Assembly (NCBI GenBank): GCA_024195265.1
Contig: JAJLRJ010000013.1
Coordinates: forward strand, 14,378,822 to 14,442,821
Direction: 5' to 3'
DNA from: Dendrophyllia cribrosa
Taxonomy: Eukaryota; Cnidaria; Anthozoa; Scleractinia; Dendrophylliidae
Length of the DNA: 64,000 bases
Positions 34,901-46,438 of this stretch are shown here, one piece after another (within the stretch, counting starts at the first letter, position 1; the number at the start of each line of letters is the position of its first letter). Under the pieces are notes generated by a model. It was not told the DNA's origin, searched no databases, and was given only the letters and a program-made list of their open reading frames with translations. Both the position numbers and the translations under genes were made by a program.

Positions 34901-37900
34901 TTGTTTTTTACATCAGATCTTGGCCCATGCAGCTCCTTAATAAATGAGAGAGCTGATTTCATGTTTTTTTTTTTCTGTGAGTGTTTCAACTTGAGAGCAC
35001 TTATTGTCTGATTCACATATTCATTATCCAAGTCACATTTAATTCCACTTAACATTATACAGCTGCTGTAACACTAAGCATATTTATTTAGTTAATTTAA
35101 CATTGATCATTGAGCCTGTAATTACTCATCAGATTCTTTTACACCTGCCTTACTCAAGAAAATTAGAAGAAGAAGCAGATGAAGTTGGCATGAACATTGC
35201 CGCCAAGGTAAGGAAAGAACAGTAATGTAACTGTTTATTGTGTAATTTACAGTAATGTTGAGTTAAGTGGTGAGTTTTTTCCAGTGTGTCTGTGCGAAGG
35301 AGATTTATCTTATTGGTACTAATTTTGCGTGACTTTAATTTTGCGAAGATAGAAGAGGAACATTTTGCAATTCTTAATATTTTAAGATTTGGCAGTAAAA
35401 TCGTGTTAAAAGAAACTAAATTGCACAATAATATTTCAATTAATGCCGATCCTGCCTTGTCTAGTTTGCACTCATGCTCAGCTTTTTGCATGTCAAGTAC
35501 CGAAGAAGGAGAGAATGACTATGGATGAGGTTAACAAACTGATGATCTCAGAATTGGTGACACAGATTTTAATTGTACACATAGCTATTTTTGCAATAAA
35601 AGAACCATATCAAACCTTAAACCAGGTTTCCATGTTCGTTTGCGATTAAGCACAACTTTAAAAAATATGTTCATATTCTCGAGTCATTAATTAACAATGC
35701 AAGGCATACTTTTTAATTCCTCATGCATAAAGGGTTTTGTAACAGGGTATTTAATTTTTCATCATTAATTTTTGTAGTTACTGTTTTTTCGTGGGACATT
35801 AAAATTAGCGATTTTTTTTTAAATAGCAAAAATTGCAAAAATTAAGTCCGGCAAAAATAAGCACCAATAAGGTATTTTGTCATGCCAATTAGGCACCAAG
35901 GGTAGTGTTGGTCATTTTAAAAGGAACCTCAGAAAAACTGTAAGAGACACCACAAAAAAACATTGACAATCTACTATTTTCAGTTAACCATGAAGAAACA
36001 CACAATTTTTTGTGCACTAACTGATTAACAGTTGTGATGCTGCAAGTCTATTGCAGATCCATCACATGACTTGCATTTATCTGAATCATGCAGTGCTCAG
36101 TATTCATACATGTACATGTATCATGTGTTCAAGTTTAAACACTGCACAAAGGAAGTAATACAAAAAGGTTTGTCACATCGTACTGACAAATGTACCAAAT
36201 GATGTATTTAAAGTAGACTTCTGGCATGACGACCTTTACTGGAGGTTGGTTCTAAGAAAGAAAGGAAGGAAGGAAGGAAGGGTAATTTCATATTTTTTGT
36301 TCTTATTGGCAATACAAATTAAAGATGTTCTCCTTGTGCCAAGATATAAGAATAACAAAAACCTGTACCTTATTGTTACTTTAGAATATTATTATTAAAT
36401 TATATCACTCTGACCTCGAGCTATGCCCACCCTAGCCAGTATAACAGGTGCTTTAAGGTGCGCAACATGAAGCACAAAAACGAATGTGGAGTAAACAAGG
36501 TAAACAAGGGCATTAGTCTTGCTGTATGCCCCATCCACTTCCATTTCACTATGGTACTTAGATCAAACATTACTATTAATATTAATGTTATGTTTCCCTA
36601 ATAGGCATGCTTTGATATTCGTGAAAGTCCCAGATTTTGGCGCCGACTGGCTATGACTCAGGATAAGATGGCGCAACCTGACTCACTTAAGTGGCTGTCA
36701 ACTCATCCCTCCCACAGTGACAGAGCACAAAATCTTGAAACTTTGCTCCCAAAGGTAATTAATTAAAATGAGAATTATTATAGCATAGCATGCTATAATT
36801 GGATAGCTGAACACAATAAGGGACAAAAGTGTCGAGACAGTCGAGTAAACCTTTATGTACATGTCTGATTTAAACATTAATCAGAAAGAGCTCTAATGGA
36901 AGATCTACAGAAATTTGATCTTTTCATAGAGTAAGAATGTTGTAAATGTGGTTCAGCATTGAAAGGGAAACATTTTTTATCATGTAAATTTTAATAATGT
37001 TTTAGTCTTTGTGACGCATAGCACATTGCAGTTGGTAATCTCTTATCCCAATTAACTTGCCATCATACACGTATGTTGGTAGAGTTACAGCTGTACATTC
37101 AAACCCTCTCCAAGTCAGCAGTCTGACAGTCAGTGCAACTTGCTCAATGTCATTCAGCGCTGTCTGGTTGAGTTTGTTGTTGGTCCATGTCCTTGGTCCT
37201 CCGGTTTTTTCTTCTTTCACGAAACCAACATTTCTAAATTCCAATTGAAAGTGGAATCTGAGCCGGACCACAGGTTTTCCTTACAGTTAGATGTCACCTC
37301 ATTATATAGGCTCGACTATTAGCCGCTGTTCAGGAAACGAGCCCGCGCTCCTCCCCCGAAAAGAGGGCTGGACATGTGAACACCGTTATTGTTAATTTCC
37401 TCCAATTAGAAGCTTGCCTGCTCAAATCGAGCAGGCGAATAAATTATTTTTCTAGAGCATAATTTCAAAATGGCGAATGCGAAGGAATTTTTTGATTTGG
37501 CGTGCGATCGTAGAGAGATTTAAACTTGAAAATCTCAAAGTTTTACAACGGGAAGCGCTGGAAAAGCAGGTTGACGGTGAAGATTTGTTCGTTATTCAAC
37601 GTACGGGATCAGGAAAGTCCCTTATTTTCCAATCCGCACCGATGATTTTCGATATTGTGAAAGAGACGAGTTTTAAGTCCATTGCTGTCGTTATTTCACC
37701 CCTGACTTCGTTAATGGAAGATCGAGTAAAATTCCTAAAATCAATAGGCATTGCTGCCGAGTTTATTGGCGAAGATCAAAAGGCAGAGGAGGCGAAAAAA
37801 GCCGTTGAAAGGGGAGACTGCGAGATCGTCTCTGGATCACCGGAGTCATTTTTGTGTTCTGATCGATGGAGGAAGATGTTGTCGAGTGAAGTCTATGTAT

Positions 37901-38939
37901 ATATAGGCCCCGTCCACACGTCTACGTTTATGTTCGTAAACGCATACGTTTTTATGCGTTTAGGCCTCCCGTCCACACGTAAACGATGAAAACGGTCTCC
38001 AAAGTGGATATTTTCGAAAACGCTGTTTACCCGTTTACAAATGGACAGCGTAAACGGATATTTTCGTAAACGCTGACGTAGATACTACTTATCTACGCAT
38101 GCTCAATGCTGATTTTTAGCGTTTACGTGTGGACAATAATAATAACAACAAATAAAATATTTGCTCGCAAATAGAATGTTTATGTCTTTCCTCGGCTTCA
38201 CGGCGGCTTGTTATGTTTTAGTTGTGTTTTGAGAGGGACTGGTTCGGGGGAGGAACCAATGAGTATAGGGGCATTCCCCCTCTAAGAATATTTGCTTGTC
38301 ATGCAATCCTAAGACACATGTGTGTCATTCATCTCGGGTCAGCTTGATGTCAAGACTTGCTTTGGTTAGCCATAAAAGTCCAATATTTGGTGTCTTGTTT
38401 ATTGCCCAGTAAACAGAGCGCAGGCCAGGCAGCACTTGGGTGGCTCTTTCAGGGGTGAAAGAGGAAAGGCATAAATATTTAAACAGGATAGCCACTTCAG
38501 TTATACAACTGTTATCAGTGTGGGCCCTGTAAAATAAAACTAAAATAAGAAATTTACAGAAAATTTATATATACAATTACGGATAAAAATTTATAAATCT
38601 TAGTCTATAAAAACACTTGCTGCGGATCAGAATTTAAGAATTAAAAAGTGCCGCACCCTTAAACGCCTAAACGCATAAAAACTTATGCGTTTACGAACTT
38701 AAACGTATACGTGTGGACGGGAGCATTTTAGATAAAAACATATGCGTTTACATATCCGATGACCAGTAGCGATGCATAAATTAAATTTTGAATTTACGAG
38801 AAAGCTGCGGAAATCGAGCCTACTCATTAAACAAAGTTGATTTATTATGCTTTATTTATTTCAATTATTTTTACATTTCTGTTTGTTTTACTGCAGGCGC
38901 TTCAGGTTAGGAGAAGTTGCAAATGCCCACCTCTCCCAG
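28925..38939 (+). CDS. OMA1: OMA1 mitochondrial inner-membrane metalloprotease (3' end missing)
   Basis: Seven exons: 28925-29253, 29707-30085, 33569-33676, 34577-34705, 35133-35207, 36605-36754, 38897-38939, all with GT-AG borders and consistent phase; 404 codons so far. The N-terminus (MNSFWRSKLLFSRHS, no early acidic residue, then RLFRTSQ) is a mitochondrial presequence. A membrane span lies at about 130-148 and a second hydrophobic stretch at about 281-300. The M48 zinc site is HEMSH (262-266), with the third ligand Glu about 329 in KLEEEADEVG. WLSTHPSH and CKCPPLP also match the family. OMA1 cleaves OPA1 and DELE1 under mitochondrial stress. The last coding exon was not found; it should lie beyond 38939, possibly in the gap. 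Introns carry several mobile elements. Confidence 0.9.
29400..29426 (+). repeat. Poly-C tract in OMA1 intron 1
   Basis: A run of about 17 C. A longer C run followed by about 25 A lies at about 30198-30243 in intron 2 and may be an old poly-A tail of a retrocopy. Confidence 0.6.
30495..32128. mobile_element. Mariner-type element in OMA1 intron 2
   Basis: CAGTACCGCTCAGAGATAAG at the left end is mirrored by CTTATCTCTGAGCGGTACTG at the right end. TA flanks both (30493-30494 and 32129-32130). Both subterminal zones contain many AACGC/GCGTT words (TTAACGCGTTAAG; GCGTTAACTTTAACGCAC). 1,634 bp without a recognisable transposase. Confidence 0.85.
32590..32650 (+). repeat. Weak tRNA-like SINE fragment
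   Basis: GGCCTAGAACCAGCAGACC followed by GGATTCAAATCCTGG resembles a degenerate tRNA 3' half with B-box. It lies in OMA1 intron 2; no complete cloverleaf. Confidence 0.3.
32651..33568. other. OMA1 intron 2, remaining part
   Basis: AT-rich intron ending in the exon 3 acceptor TATTGCAG at 33561-33568. Nothing else seen. Confidence 0.4.
37163..37275 (+). mobile_element. Truncated SINE body
   Basis: Shares GGTTGAGTTTGTTGTTGGT, TCCTCCGGTTTTTTC-like and AAACCAACATTTCTAAATTCC with the body of the SINE at 21727-21975 but lacks the tRNA head. It lies in OMA1 intron 6. Confidence 0.65.
37470..37905 (+). pseudogene. RecQ-like DEAD/H helicase fragment
   Basis: Starts MANAKEFFDLACDR at 37470, shifts frame near 37515, then reads VLQREALEKQVDGEDLFVI, Walker A RTGSGKSLIFQ and motif Ia VVISPLTSLMEDRVKFLKSIG. 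These match the first third of RecQ-family helicase cores. It stops where a MITE begins (37906), so the DExH box and the whole second RecA domain are missing. A second related fragment lies at 56040-56400. Such multi-copy RecQ-like pieces may travel with mobile DNA; that is inference. Confidence 0.75.
37906..38722. mobile_element. TIR element GGCCCCGTCCACACG
   Basis: The left end GGCCCCGTCCACACGTCTAC and the right end CGTATACGTGTGGACGGGA are imperfect inverted repeats. The subterminal zones alternate AAACGCATAAAAACTTATGCG and CGTTTACG-type words on both sides. It truncates the helicase fragment. No coding region. Confidence 0.7.
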
Positions 38940-39079
38940 GTACATACACGTATGCCTGTTTTCTGTTTTTCTTTTTTTTTTTTTAATTATGGACCATAGC
39001 AAGATGTAATGTTTATTGTGTCACGAGCATATGACAAAGAAAAAATTTAAGCCTCGGACAGTAATCGAACCTACCGTGT

Positions 39080-39239
39080 AGCATCACAGGTAACCCAAGC
39101 TCCTAGTGTGAGAAACCGTACCTTTTATGAGTTTTGTAATACGAGCGTCACGCCACCTCAGTGACGTGACGCTTGTATTACAAAACTCACGAAAGACACG
39201 GTTTCTCACACTAGGAGCTTGGGTTACCTGTGGTAGCAT
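39080..39239. repeat. Foldback hairpin with about 75-bp arms
   Basis: The left arm (CACAGGTAACCCAAGCTCCT, AGTGTGAGAAACCG, GAGTTTTGTAATACGAGCGT) is mirrored closely by the right arm around a loop of about 12 bp containing CCACCTCAGTGA. A palindromic MITE; a strong cruciform or RNA hairpin would form. Confidence 0.8.
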
Positions 39240-39336
39240 GGAATGTTTGCGGATTGCCTTTGATCCGCAAAAAAAAGTTTCCGCAGAACAAAGCTCTCAC
39301 AGAATAAGACTCTGCAAAAATATACTCCCTTCAGTC

Positions 39337-40193
39337 AAATAAAGAACTTGGCAAATGGAGTTTAATCCTTCCAAATGCAAAATTGTTACCATCTCACATA
39401 AGAACAATCCACCCCAGAGAAAATATATCTTCTGTGGTGTAGAATTGGAACAGGTTGATAGCTTCCCATACCTTGGGGTTACTATCAGTAACAAGCTCAA
39501 GTGGTCAGCCCACGTTTCCATGACAGCAGCTAAAGCAAACAAGTCGCTGGGTACAATTCAACGCAACCTTTGGAATTGTCCAAAGAATGTAAAAGAAATT
39601 GCATAATTATACATCTCTAGTACGACCGAAGTTGGAATATGCGAGTGCGGCTTGGGACCCGTTTTTAAAGAAAGATATCAGTGCTCTGGAAAGGATTCAA
39701 CGTAAAGCAGCACGGTTTTGCTCACAGAATTATAATAGATATGCTAGTGTTATGGATATGATTAAAGATCTAGGGTGGTCCACGCTGGAAACGAGAAGAA
39801 GGCAGTCTAGGTTAACACTTATGTATAAACTAACTCATGGTCTTATTGATATAGATAGTCGAGAATATTTAATTCAACACCTCGAGAGTCGCACGAGGGG
39901 AAGCCATCAATTTAAATTTCGCGTGCCATATGCACCTAATGACGTTTTTAAATTTTCGTTTTTTCCAAAAACTATTGCGGACTGGAACAGCCTCCCTGAG
40001 GCTATGGTTTCGTCAAATTCTTTAATAATTTTTAAACATAGGTTATCAGCTTTTCTTAAATAATAGCTGTATATACATGTAGTTGTATTTTATTCATTTA
40101 CTTATTTTATTTATTTATTTGTTGTTTCATTTTTACGGTTGGTGTGATATCTTGACGATTTTACCGACCTAATAATATGTAAATGTAAATGTA
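39337..40193 (+). mobile_element. 5'-truncated LINE (Jockey/CR1-like group)
   Basis: Holds the C-terminal part of a reverse-transcriptase ORF. The 3' end is a short TGTAAA tandem (about 40175-40193), a tail style of CR1/L2-like non-LTR retrotransposons. The 5' end is truncated within the RT domain. Confidence 0.75.
39340..40063 (+). pseudogene. LINE reverse transcriptase C-terminal segment
   Basis: Reads WQMEFNPSKCKIVTISHK, FPYLGVTISNKLKWSAHV and RNLWNCPKNVKEIA, then after a +1 shift near 39600 YTSLVRPKLEYASAAWDP, ALERIQRKAARFC and LGWSTLETRRRQSRLTLMYK, ending at TAA 40061-40063. These are the thumb and post-RT motifs of Jockey/CR1-type LINEs. The catalytic YADD box lies upstream of the truncation and is absent. 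Confidence 0.8.
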
Positions 40194-40582
40194 AACTTGC
40201 GTTACAGAGACGATATCGTAAGTAAATAACAACAGTAGTAATAACAGGTTTTTCTTGAACAAGGCAGAGGGCAGGATAAGGCTTTGATTTTGTTATTGCC
40301 GCGTCAGTCCTTTAGGTCCAGTACTGTATCACCTTCAAAGATTTAATATAATTCAGTGAAATGTCTCTAAGTAGAGCGTACCGTCACTCAACAAGTAATA
40401 AAAGTTGAAAATATGAAGTTTCCTTTTTGTTAATGTTCTCCTGCTTGAACAGGAAATCGCAACAATTAGTTCCCAGCATAAATTTCAGTCATCTCGAACC
40501 GCAAAAAAATCTTTCTGTAAAACATAAAAAAATCGCCAATCCGCAAAATAAAACTCTCGCCAAAATTTTCATGCTGCACGGT

Positions 40583-43500
40583 ACTACTGTATGAATGACT
40601 TACGTACTGTATGAATGACTTACGTACTGTATGACTGACTTGCGTACTGTATGACTGACTTGCGTACTGTATGAATGACTTGCGTACTGTATGAATGACT
40701 TGCATACTGTATGGCAGACTTGCGTACTGTATGACTGACTTGCGTGCTGTATGAATGACTTAGTACTGTATGAATGACTTACGTACTGTATGAATGATTT
40801 ACGTACTGTATGACGGACTTACGTACTGTATGAATGACTTACGTACTGTATGATTGACTTGCGTACTGTATGACTGACTTACGTACTGTATGACTGACTT
40901 ACGTACTGTATGACTGACTTGCGTGCTGTATGAATGACTTACGTACTGTATGAATGACTTACGTACCGTATGAATGACTTACGTACCGTATGAATGACTT
41001 ACGTACCGTATGACTGACTTACGTACTGTATGACTGACTTACGTACTGTATGACTGACTTACGTACTGTATGAATAACTTACGTACTGTATGACTGACTT
41101 GCGTACTGTATGAATAACTTACGTACTGTATGAATGACTTACGTACCGTATGACTGACTTACGTACTGTATGACTGACTTGCGTGCTGTATGAATGACTT
41201 ACGTACTGTATGAATGACTTACGTACCGTATGAATGACTTACGTACTGTATGAATGACTTACGTACCGTATGAATGACTTACGTACTGTATGAATGACTT
41301 ACGTACCGTATGACTGACTTACGTACTGTATGACTGACTTACGTACTGTATGAATGACTTACGTACCGTATGACTGACTTACGTACTGTATGACTGACTT
41401 ACGTACCGTATGACTGACTTGCGTGCTGTATGAATGACTTACGTACTGTATGACTGACTTACGTACCGTATGAATGACTTGCGTACTGTATGAATGACTT
41501 ACGTACTGTATGACTGACTTACGTACTGTATGACTGACTTACGTACCGTATGAATGACTTACGTACTGTATGACTGACTTACGTACTGTATGACTGACTT
41601 GCGTGCTGTATGAATGACTTACGTACTGTATGAATGACTTACGTACCGTATGAATGACTTACGTACCGTATGAATGACTTACGTACCGTATGACTGACTT
41701 ACGTACTGTATGACTGACTTACGTACTGTATGACTGACTTACGTACTGTATGAATGACTTACGTACCGTATGACTGACTTACGTACCGTATGACTGACTT
41801 ACGTACTGTATGAATGACTTACGTACCGTATGACTGACTTACGTGCTGTATGAATGACTTACGTACTGTATGACTGACTTACGTACTGTATGAATGACTT
41901 ACGTACTGTATGACTGACTTACGTACTGTATGAATGACTTACGTACTGTATGAATGACTTACGTACTGTATGACTGACTTGCGTGCTGTATGAATGACTT
42001 ACGTACTGTATGACTGACTTAAGTACTGTATGAATGACTAACGTACTGTATGAATGACTTACGTACTGTATGAATGACTTACGTACCGTATGAATGACTT
42101 ACGTACTGTATGAATGACTTACGTACCGTATGACTGACTTAAGTACTGTATGAATGACTTACGTACCGTATGACTGACTTACGTACTGTATGAATGACTT
42201 ACGTACCGTATGACTGACTTACGTACTGTATGAATGACTTACGTACTGTATGACTGACTTACGTACTGTATGACTGACTTACGTATTGTATGACTGACTT
42301 ACGTACTGTATGAATGACTTACGTACTGTATGACTGACTTACGTACTGTATGAATGACTTACGTACTGTATGACTGACTTACGTACTGTATGAATGACTT
42401 ACGTACTGTATGAATGACTTACGTACTGTATGACTGACTTGCGTGCTGTATGAATGACTTACGTACTGTATGACTGACTTAAGTACTGTATGAATGACTA
42501 ACGTACTGTATGAATGACTTACGTACTGTATGAATGACTTACGTACCGTATGAATGACTTACGTACTGTATGAATGACTTACGTACCGTATGACTGACTT
42601 AAGTACTGTATGAATGACTTACGTACCGTATGACTGACTTACGTACTGTATGAATGACTTACGTACCGTATGACTGACTTACGTACTGTATGAATGACTT
42701 ACGTACTGTATGACTGACTTACGTACTGTATGACTGACTTACGTACTGTATGACTGACTTACGTACTGTATGAATGACTTACGTACTGTATGACTGACTT
42801 ACGTGCTGTATGACTGACTTACGTACTGTATGATTGACTTACGTACTGTATGAATGACTTACGTACTGTATGACTGACTTACGTACTGTATGAATGACTT
42901 ACGTACTGTATGACTGACTTACGTACTGTATGAATGACTTACGTACTGTATGACTGACTTACGTACTGTATGAATGACTTACGTACTGTATGACTGACTT
43001 ACGTACTGTATGAATGACTTACGTACTGTATGACTGACTTACGTACTGTATGAATGACTAACGTACTGTATGAATGACTTACGTACCGTATGACTGACTT
43101 ACGTACTGTATGAATGACTTACGTACTGTATGACTGACTTACGTACCGTATGACTGACTTACGTACTGTATGACTGACTTACGTACTGTATGACTGACTT
43201 AAGTACTGTATGAATGACTAACGTACTGTATGAATGACTTACGTACCGTATGACTGACTTACGTACTGTATGAATGACTAACGTACTGTATGAATGACTT
43301 ACGTACTGTATGACTGACTTACGTACTGTATGACTGACTTACGTACTGTATGACTGACTTAAGTACTGTATGAATGACTTACGTACTGTATGAATGACTT
43401 ACGTACTGTATGACTGACTTACGTACTGTATGAATGACTTACGTACCGTATGACTGACTTAAGTACTGTATGAATGACTTACGTACCGTATGACTGACTT

Positions 43501-44077
43501 ACGTACTGTATGAATGACTTACGTACCGTATGACTGACTTACGTACTGTATGAATGACTTACGTACTGTATGAATGACTTACGTACTGTATGAATGACTT
43601 ACGTACTGTATGAATGACTTACGTACTGTATGAATGACTTACGTACTGTATGACTGACTTACGTACTGTATGAATGACTGTACTGTACTGTACTGTATGA
43701 ATTACGTACTGTATGAATGACTTACGTACTGTATGACTGACTTACGTACTGTATGACTGAATTACGTACTGTATGAATGACTGTACTGTACTGTACTGTA
43801 TGAATTACGTACTGTATGAATGACTTACGTACTGTATGACTGACTTACGTACTGTATGACTGACTTACGTACTGTATGAATGACTTACGTACTGTATGAA
43901 TGACTTACGTACTGTATGATTGACTTACGTACTGTATGAATGACTTACGTACTGTATGAATGACTTACGTACTGTATGAATGACTTACGTACTGTATGAC
44001 TGACTTACGTACTGTATGAATGACTTGCGTACTGTATGACTGACTTACGTACTGTATGAATGACTTACGTACTGTAT
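40583..44077 (+). repeat. 3.5-kb satellite of 20-bp units
   Basis: About 175 head-to-tail copies of ACGTACTGTATGAMTGACTT, where M is A or C. Variants include GCGT, CCGTA, AAGT and GACTA at fixed positions. A block with GCGTGCTG, AAGTACTG and GACTAACG variants in order recurs after 460 bp (for example 41961 and 42421), so a 23-unit higher-order repeat exists. Short interruptions with TACTGTACTGTACTG occur at 43678-43700 and 43780-43805. Non-coding, between OMA1 exon 7 and the gap. Confidence 0.95.
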
Positions 44078-44107
44078 GAATGAGTGTTTTAGCCGTTATT
44101 TTGACTG

Positions 44108-44294
44108 TATAGACCCTATTCATAAATGGCGGCCAACTTATTATTCTTTTATATTCATGCTAATCAGCCCAACTAGCCTCATTTTAGAACAAAAATTCTT
44201 TTGAATTTTGCACATTTTAACGAGGCTAGTTGGGCTGATAAGCATGAATATAAAAGAATAATAAATCGGCCGCCATTAATGAATAGGGTCTATA
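44108..44294. mobile_element. Short palindromic MITE
   Basis: TATAGACCCTATTCATAAAT at the left end and ATTAATGAATAGGGTCTATA at the right. Arms continue through GGCGGCC and GAATATAAAAGAATAATAA to a loop of about 60 bp. It abuts the satellite. Confidence 0.8.
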
Positions 44295-44765
44295 ATTCAT
44301 TTTTCTTGGCGTTCATCGCTTTTAGCGATTTTTAATTCCTATTTCAAAATAATAAAGCAAGTTTAAAGCAAGCACTGTCCCTTTAAGCAATGGAACTTAC
44401 GGACATATTACCTGGGTTCTTAGATATATCATAATTAATGTTTGTCCAACTGGTTTCGTTTGTGAGCTTGGATAAAAGTTGTTTTCAAAGCATTTTATAC
44501 TTCAATTGGTTTAGACTCTATTTTGCTTTCCTTTAGTCCGGTTGGTATGCTTAAGTTAACTGTTTCAGTACCTAATAATATACATGAAAAATTTTCTCGA
44601 TTCTCATTGGCTAAGAGAAATGCAGTTTTCAGGAAACAGTGCAAAAAAAAAGGAAAAGAAACAAAATGCAAATTTGTGGAAGCACAAAGCCAATCAAATG
44701 CGACCTTTGAATGGCGCAAAACTTTTGGATGGACTAAACATGACTAAAAGTTGTGAACGAAAACT
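44295..44765. other. No feature recognised
   Basis: Overlapping short frames on both strands; none shows a family resemblance. Confidence 0.35.
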
Positions 44766-45170
44766 ATGGCCGGCGTTTTGAGCAGGTTTTCTTTCGCGAC
44801 GGCTACGACAATAGAAGAGCTACAAAACGGTTCTAAAAACGAGAATACTGTTAGAAGTACAAAATTTTGGTTGAGTGTGTGGAGAAAGTGGTGCCAAGGG
44901 AAGGAAATTGCGGACGCAATCGAAAATTATCAGCCAGTCGTGTTAAACAATTTGCTGGAGCGATTTTACGTCAAAGAAAAAAAAACAAACACGGCGAAGA
45001 TTATGAGCCGGAAAACCTGAAAATTATGATAACAGCGCTTGATAAAAACTTAAAAGACGAAGAGTATAGCCTTTCTATTGCACGGGAAAGAGAATTCTGT
45101 TTGTCCAAATAAGGGAAAAGCGAAGCAGCTTTACCAGGCTGATCGCGGCAAGCGCCCAAACCACAGGTGA
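44766..45170 (+). pseudogene. KIAA1958/Crypton-derived (DUF3504-like) gene fragment
   Basis: From ATG 44766 the frame reads MAGVLSRFSFATATTIEELQ, then RSTKFWLSVWRKWCQGKEI and VVLNNLLERFYV. After a shift at the A9 run near 44980 it continues GEDYEPENLKIMITALDK and SLSIAREREF, and after a second shift near 45110 KAKQLYQADRGKRPN. This order matches the N-terminal half of the KIAA1958/DUF3504-type proteins, abundant in cnidarians and derived from Crypton tyrosine recombinases. The recombinase domain itself is absent. Two frameshifts and the truncation mark a pseudogene; the A9 shift alone could be a sequencing error. Confidence 0.7.
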
Positions 45171-45433
45171 CCCTAGCACAATGTGCGAGTAGGGAAACTG
45201 GGTACTAGAATTGAACTTTAAAAATTGAAAAACTTTTGAAAATGTTGAAAAACATGTTGTTTTGACTGAACACCATATCATTTTTTTTTCATTTTCGTTT
45301 AGATTATTATGGGCTGATCTTTATCGGCCAATCAGTGAATAAAATGTCAAATGCGCGTCAAATTTTCACTTCCTCTTTGAAATAAGATTGTCTTTTCCTG
45401 TTTGTTAATTTTTTCATGTATGATTATTAATGA

Positions 45434-45543
45434 GTAATCATACGGTTTCTCGTTCAATTTGTGATTAATGAGCATTCGTGAGTTTTGCAAAACCCACTTG
45501 TGCAAAATAATCACAACTTGAACTCGGAACCGTATGATTACCA
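45434..45543. repeat. Inverted repeat, small MITE-like
   Basis: GTAATCATACGGTTTC and GGAACCGTATGATTAC face each other across about 75 bp. Confidence 0.55.
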
Positions 45544-45663
45544 TAACTTATTAACCTTCCCGGCGCTCATCGTTTTGAAATCTAAACAAGTTTGTAAAGT
45601 TGTAGTGGCCGTTTCTGAGGCATTGTCGTGCGCAAGGAGATCAATCTCGTTCCCGGAGTCCGC

Positions 45664-45741
45664 GTTACCCTTGTCCAGCGGAAAGGGGAAAAACGGGACT
45701 CTGGGAGCAATCGTTGCCCGTACCGCTGGACAAGAGTAACA
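45664..45741. repeat. Inverted repeat beside the gap
   Basis: TTACCCTTGTCCAGCGG and CCGCTGGACAAGAGTAA form a near-perfect hairpin 12 bp from the N run; it may be one end of a repeat that the assembly could not cross. Confidence 0.6.
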
Positions 45742-45753
45742 TGGACTTTGGGA

Positions 45754-46253
45754 NNNNNNNNNNNNNNNNNNNNNNNNNNNNNNNNNNNNNNNNNNNNNNN
45801 NNNNNNNNNNNNNNNNNNNNNNNNNNNNNNNNNNNNNNNNNNNNNNNNNNNNNNNNNNNNNNNNNNNNNNNNNNNNNNNNNNNNNNNNNNNNNNNNNNNN
45901 NNNNNNNNNNNNNNNNNNNNNNNNNNNNNNNNNNNNNNNNNNNNNNNNNNNNNNNNNNNNNNNNNNNNNNNNNNNNNNNNNNNNNNNNNNNNNNNNNNNN
46001 NNNNNNNNNNNNNNNNNNNNNNNNNNNNNNNNNNNNNNNNNNNNNNNNNNNNNNNNNNNNNNNNNNNNNNNNNNNNNNNNNNNNNNNNNNNNNNNNNNNN
46101 NNNNNNNNNNNNNNNNNNNNNNNNNNNNNNNNNNNNNNNNNNNNNNNNNNNNNNNNNNNNNNNNNNNNNNNNNNNNNNNNNNNNNNNNNNNNNNNNNNNN
46201 NNNNNNNNNNNNNNNNNNNNNNNNNNNNNNNNNNNNNNNNNNNNNNNNNNNNN
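45754..46253. other. Assembly gap, exactly 500 N
   Basis: The round number suggests a scaffolding placeholder of unknown true size. The missing OMA1 last exon and RIC1 5' exons could lie here. Open frames crossing it are meaningless. Confidence 0.99.
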
Positions 46254-46339
46254 GTTAACAACAAAAATCTACGAGACTTGGAAACACATTGATCTTTTAG
46301 TTTTCTTCTTTAATCTCATACTAACACCTTACAAGGTAC

Positions 46340-46427
46340 TAACGTACGGAGAAACGTCAGCTTTCTCGAATCTTTTTACAGTGGCTAATTTACCTTATCG
46401 ACTCATCCGATAAAACCAAATTCTTGT
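46340..46427 (+). mobile_element. Penelope-like element 3' end fragment
   Basis: GAAACGTCAGCTTTCTCGAA, then TTTTTACAGTGGCTAATTTA and GATAAAACCAAATTCTTG, match 6477-6548 of the other PLE copy. It retains the intact GAAACGTC half of the hammerhead motif. The upstream part lies in or beyond the gap. Confidence 0.7.
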
Positions 46428-46438
46428 AATATGACATT

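Noticed and set aside
37477..37989. Functional helicase gene
   Set aside because: Lacks the DExH box and the second RecA domain; the last 28 codons are MITE sequence.
40583..44077. CRISPR-like repeat array
   Set aside because: The 20-bp units are contiguous with no spacers and the genome is eukaryotic; it is a satellite.
45628..46413. 261-, 199- and 192-residue open frames
   Set aside because: They run through the 500-N gap and are artefacts of translating N.
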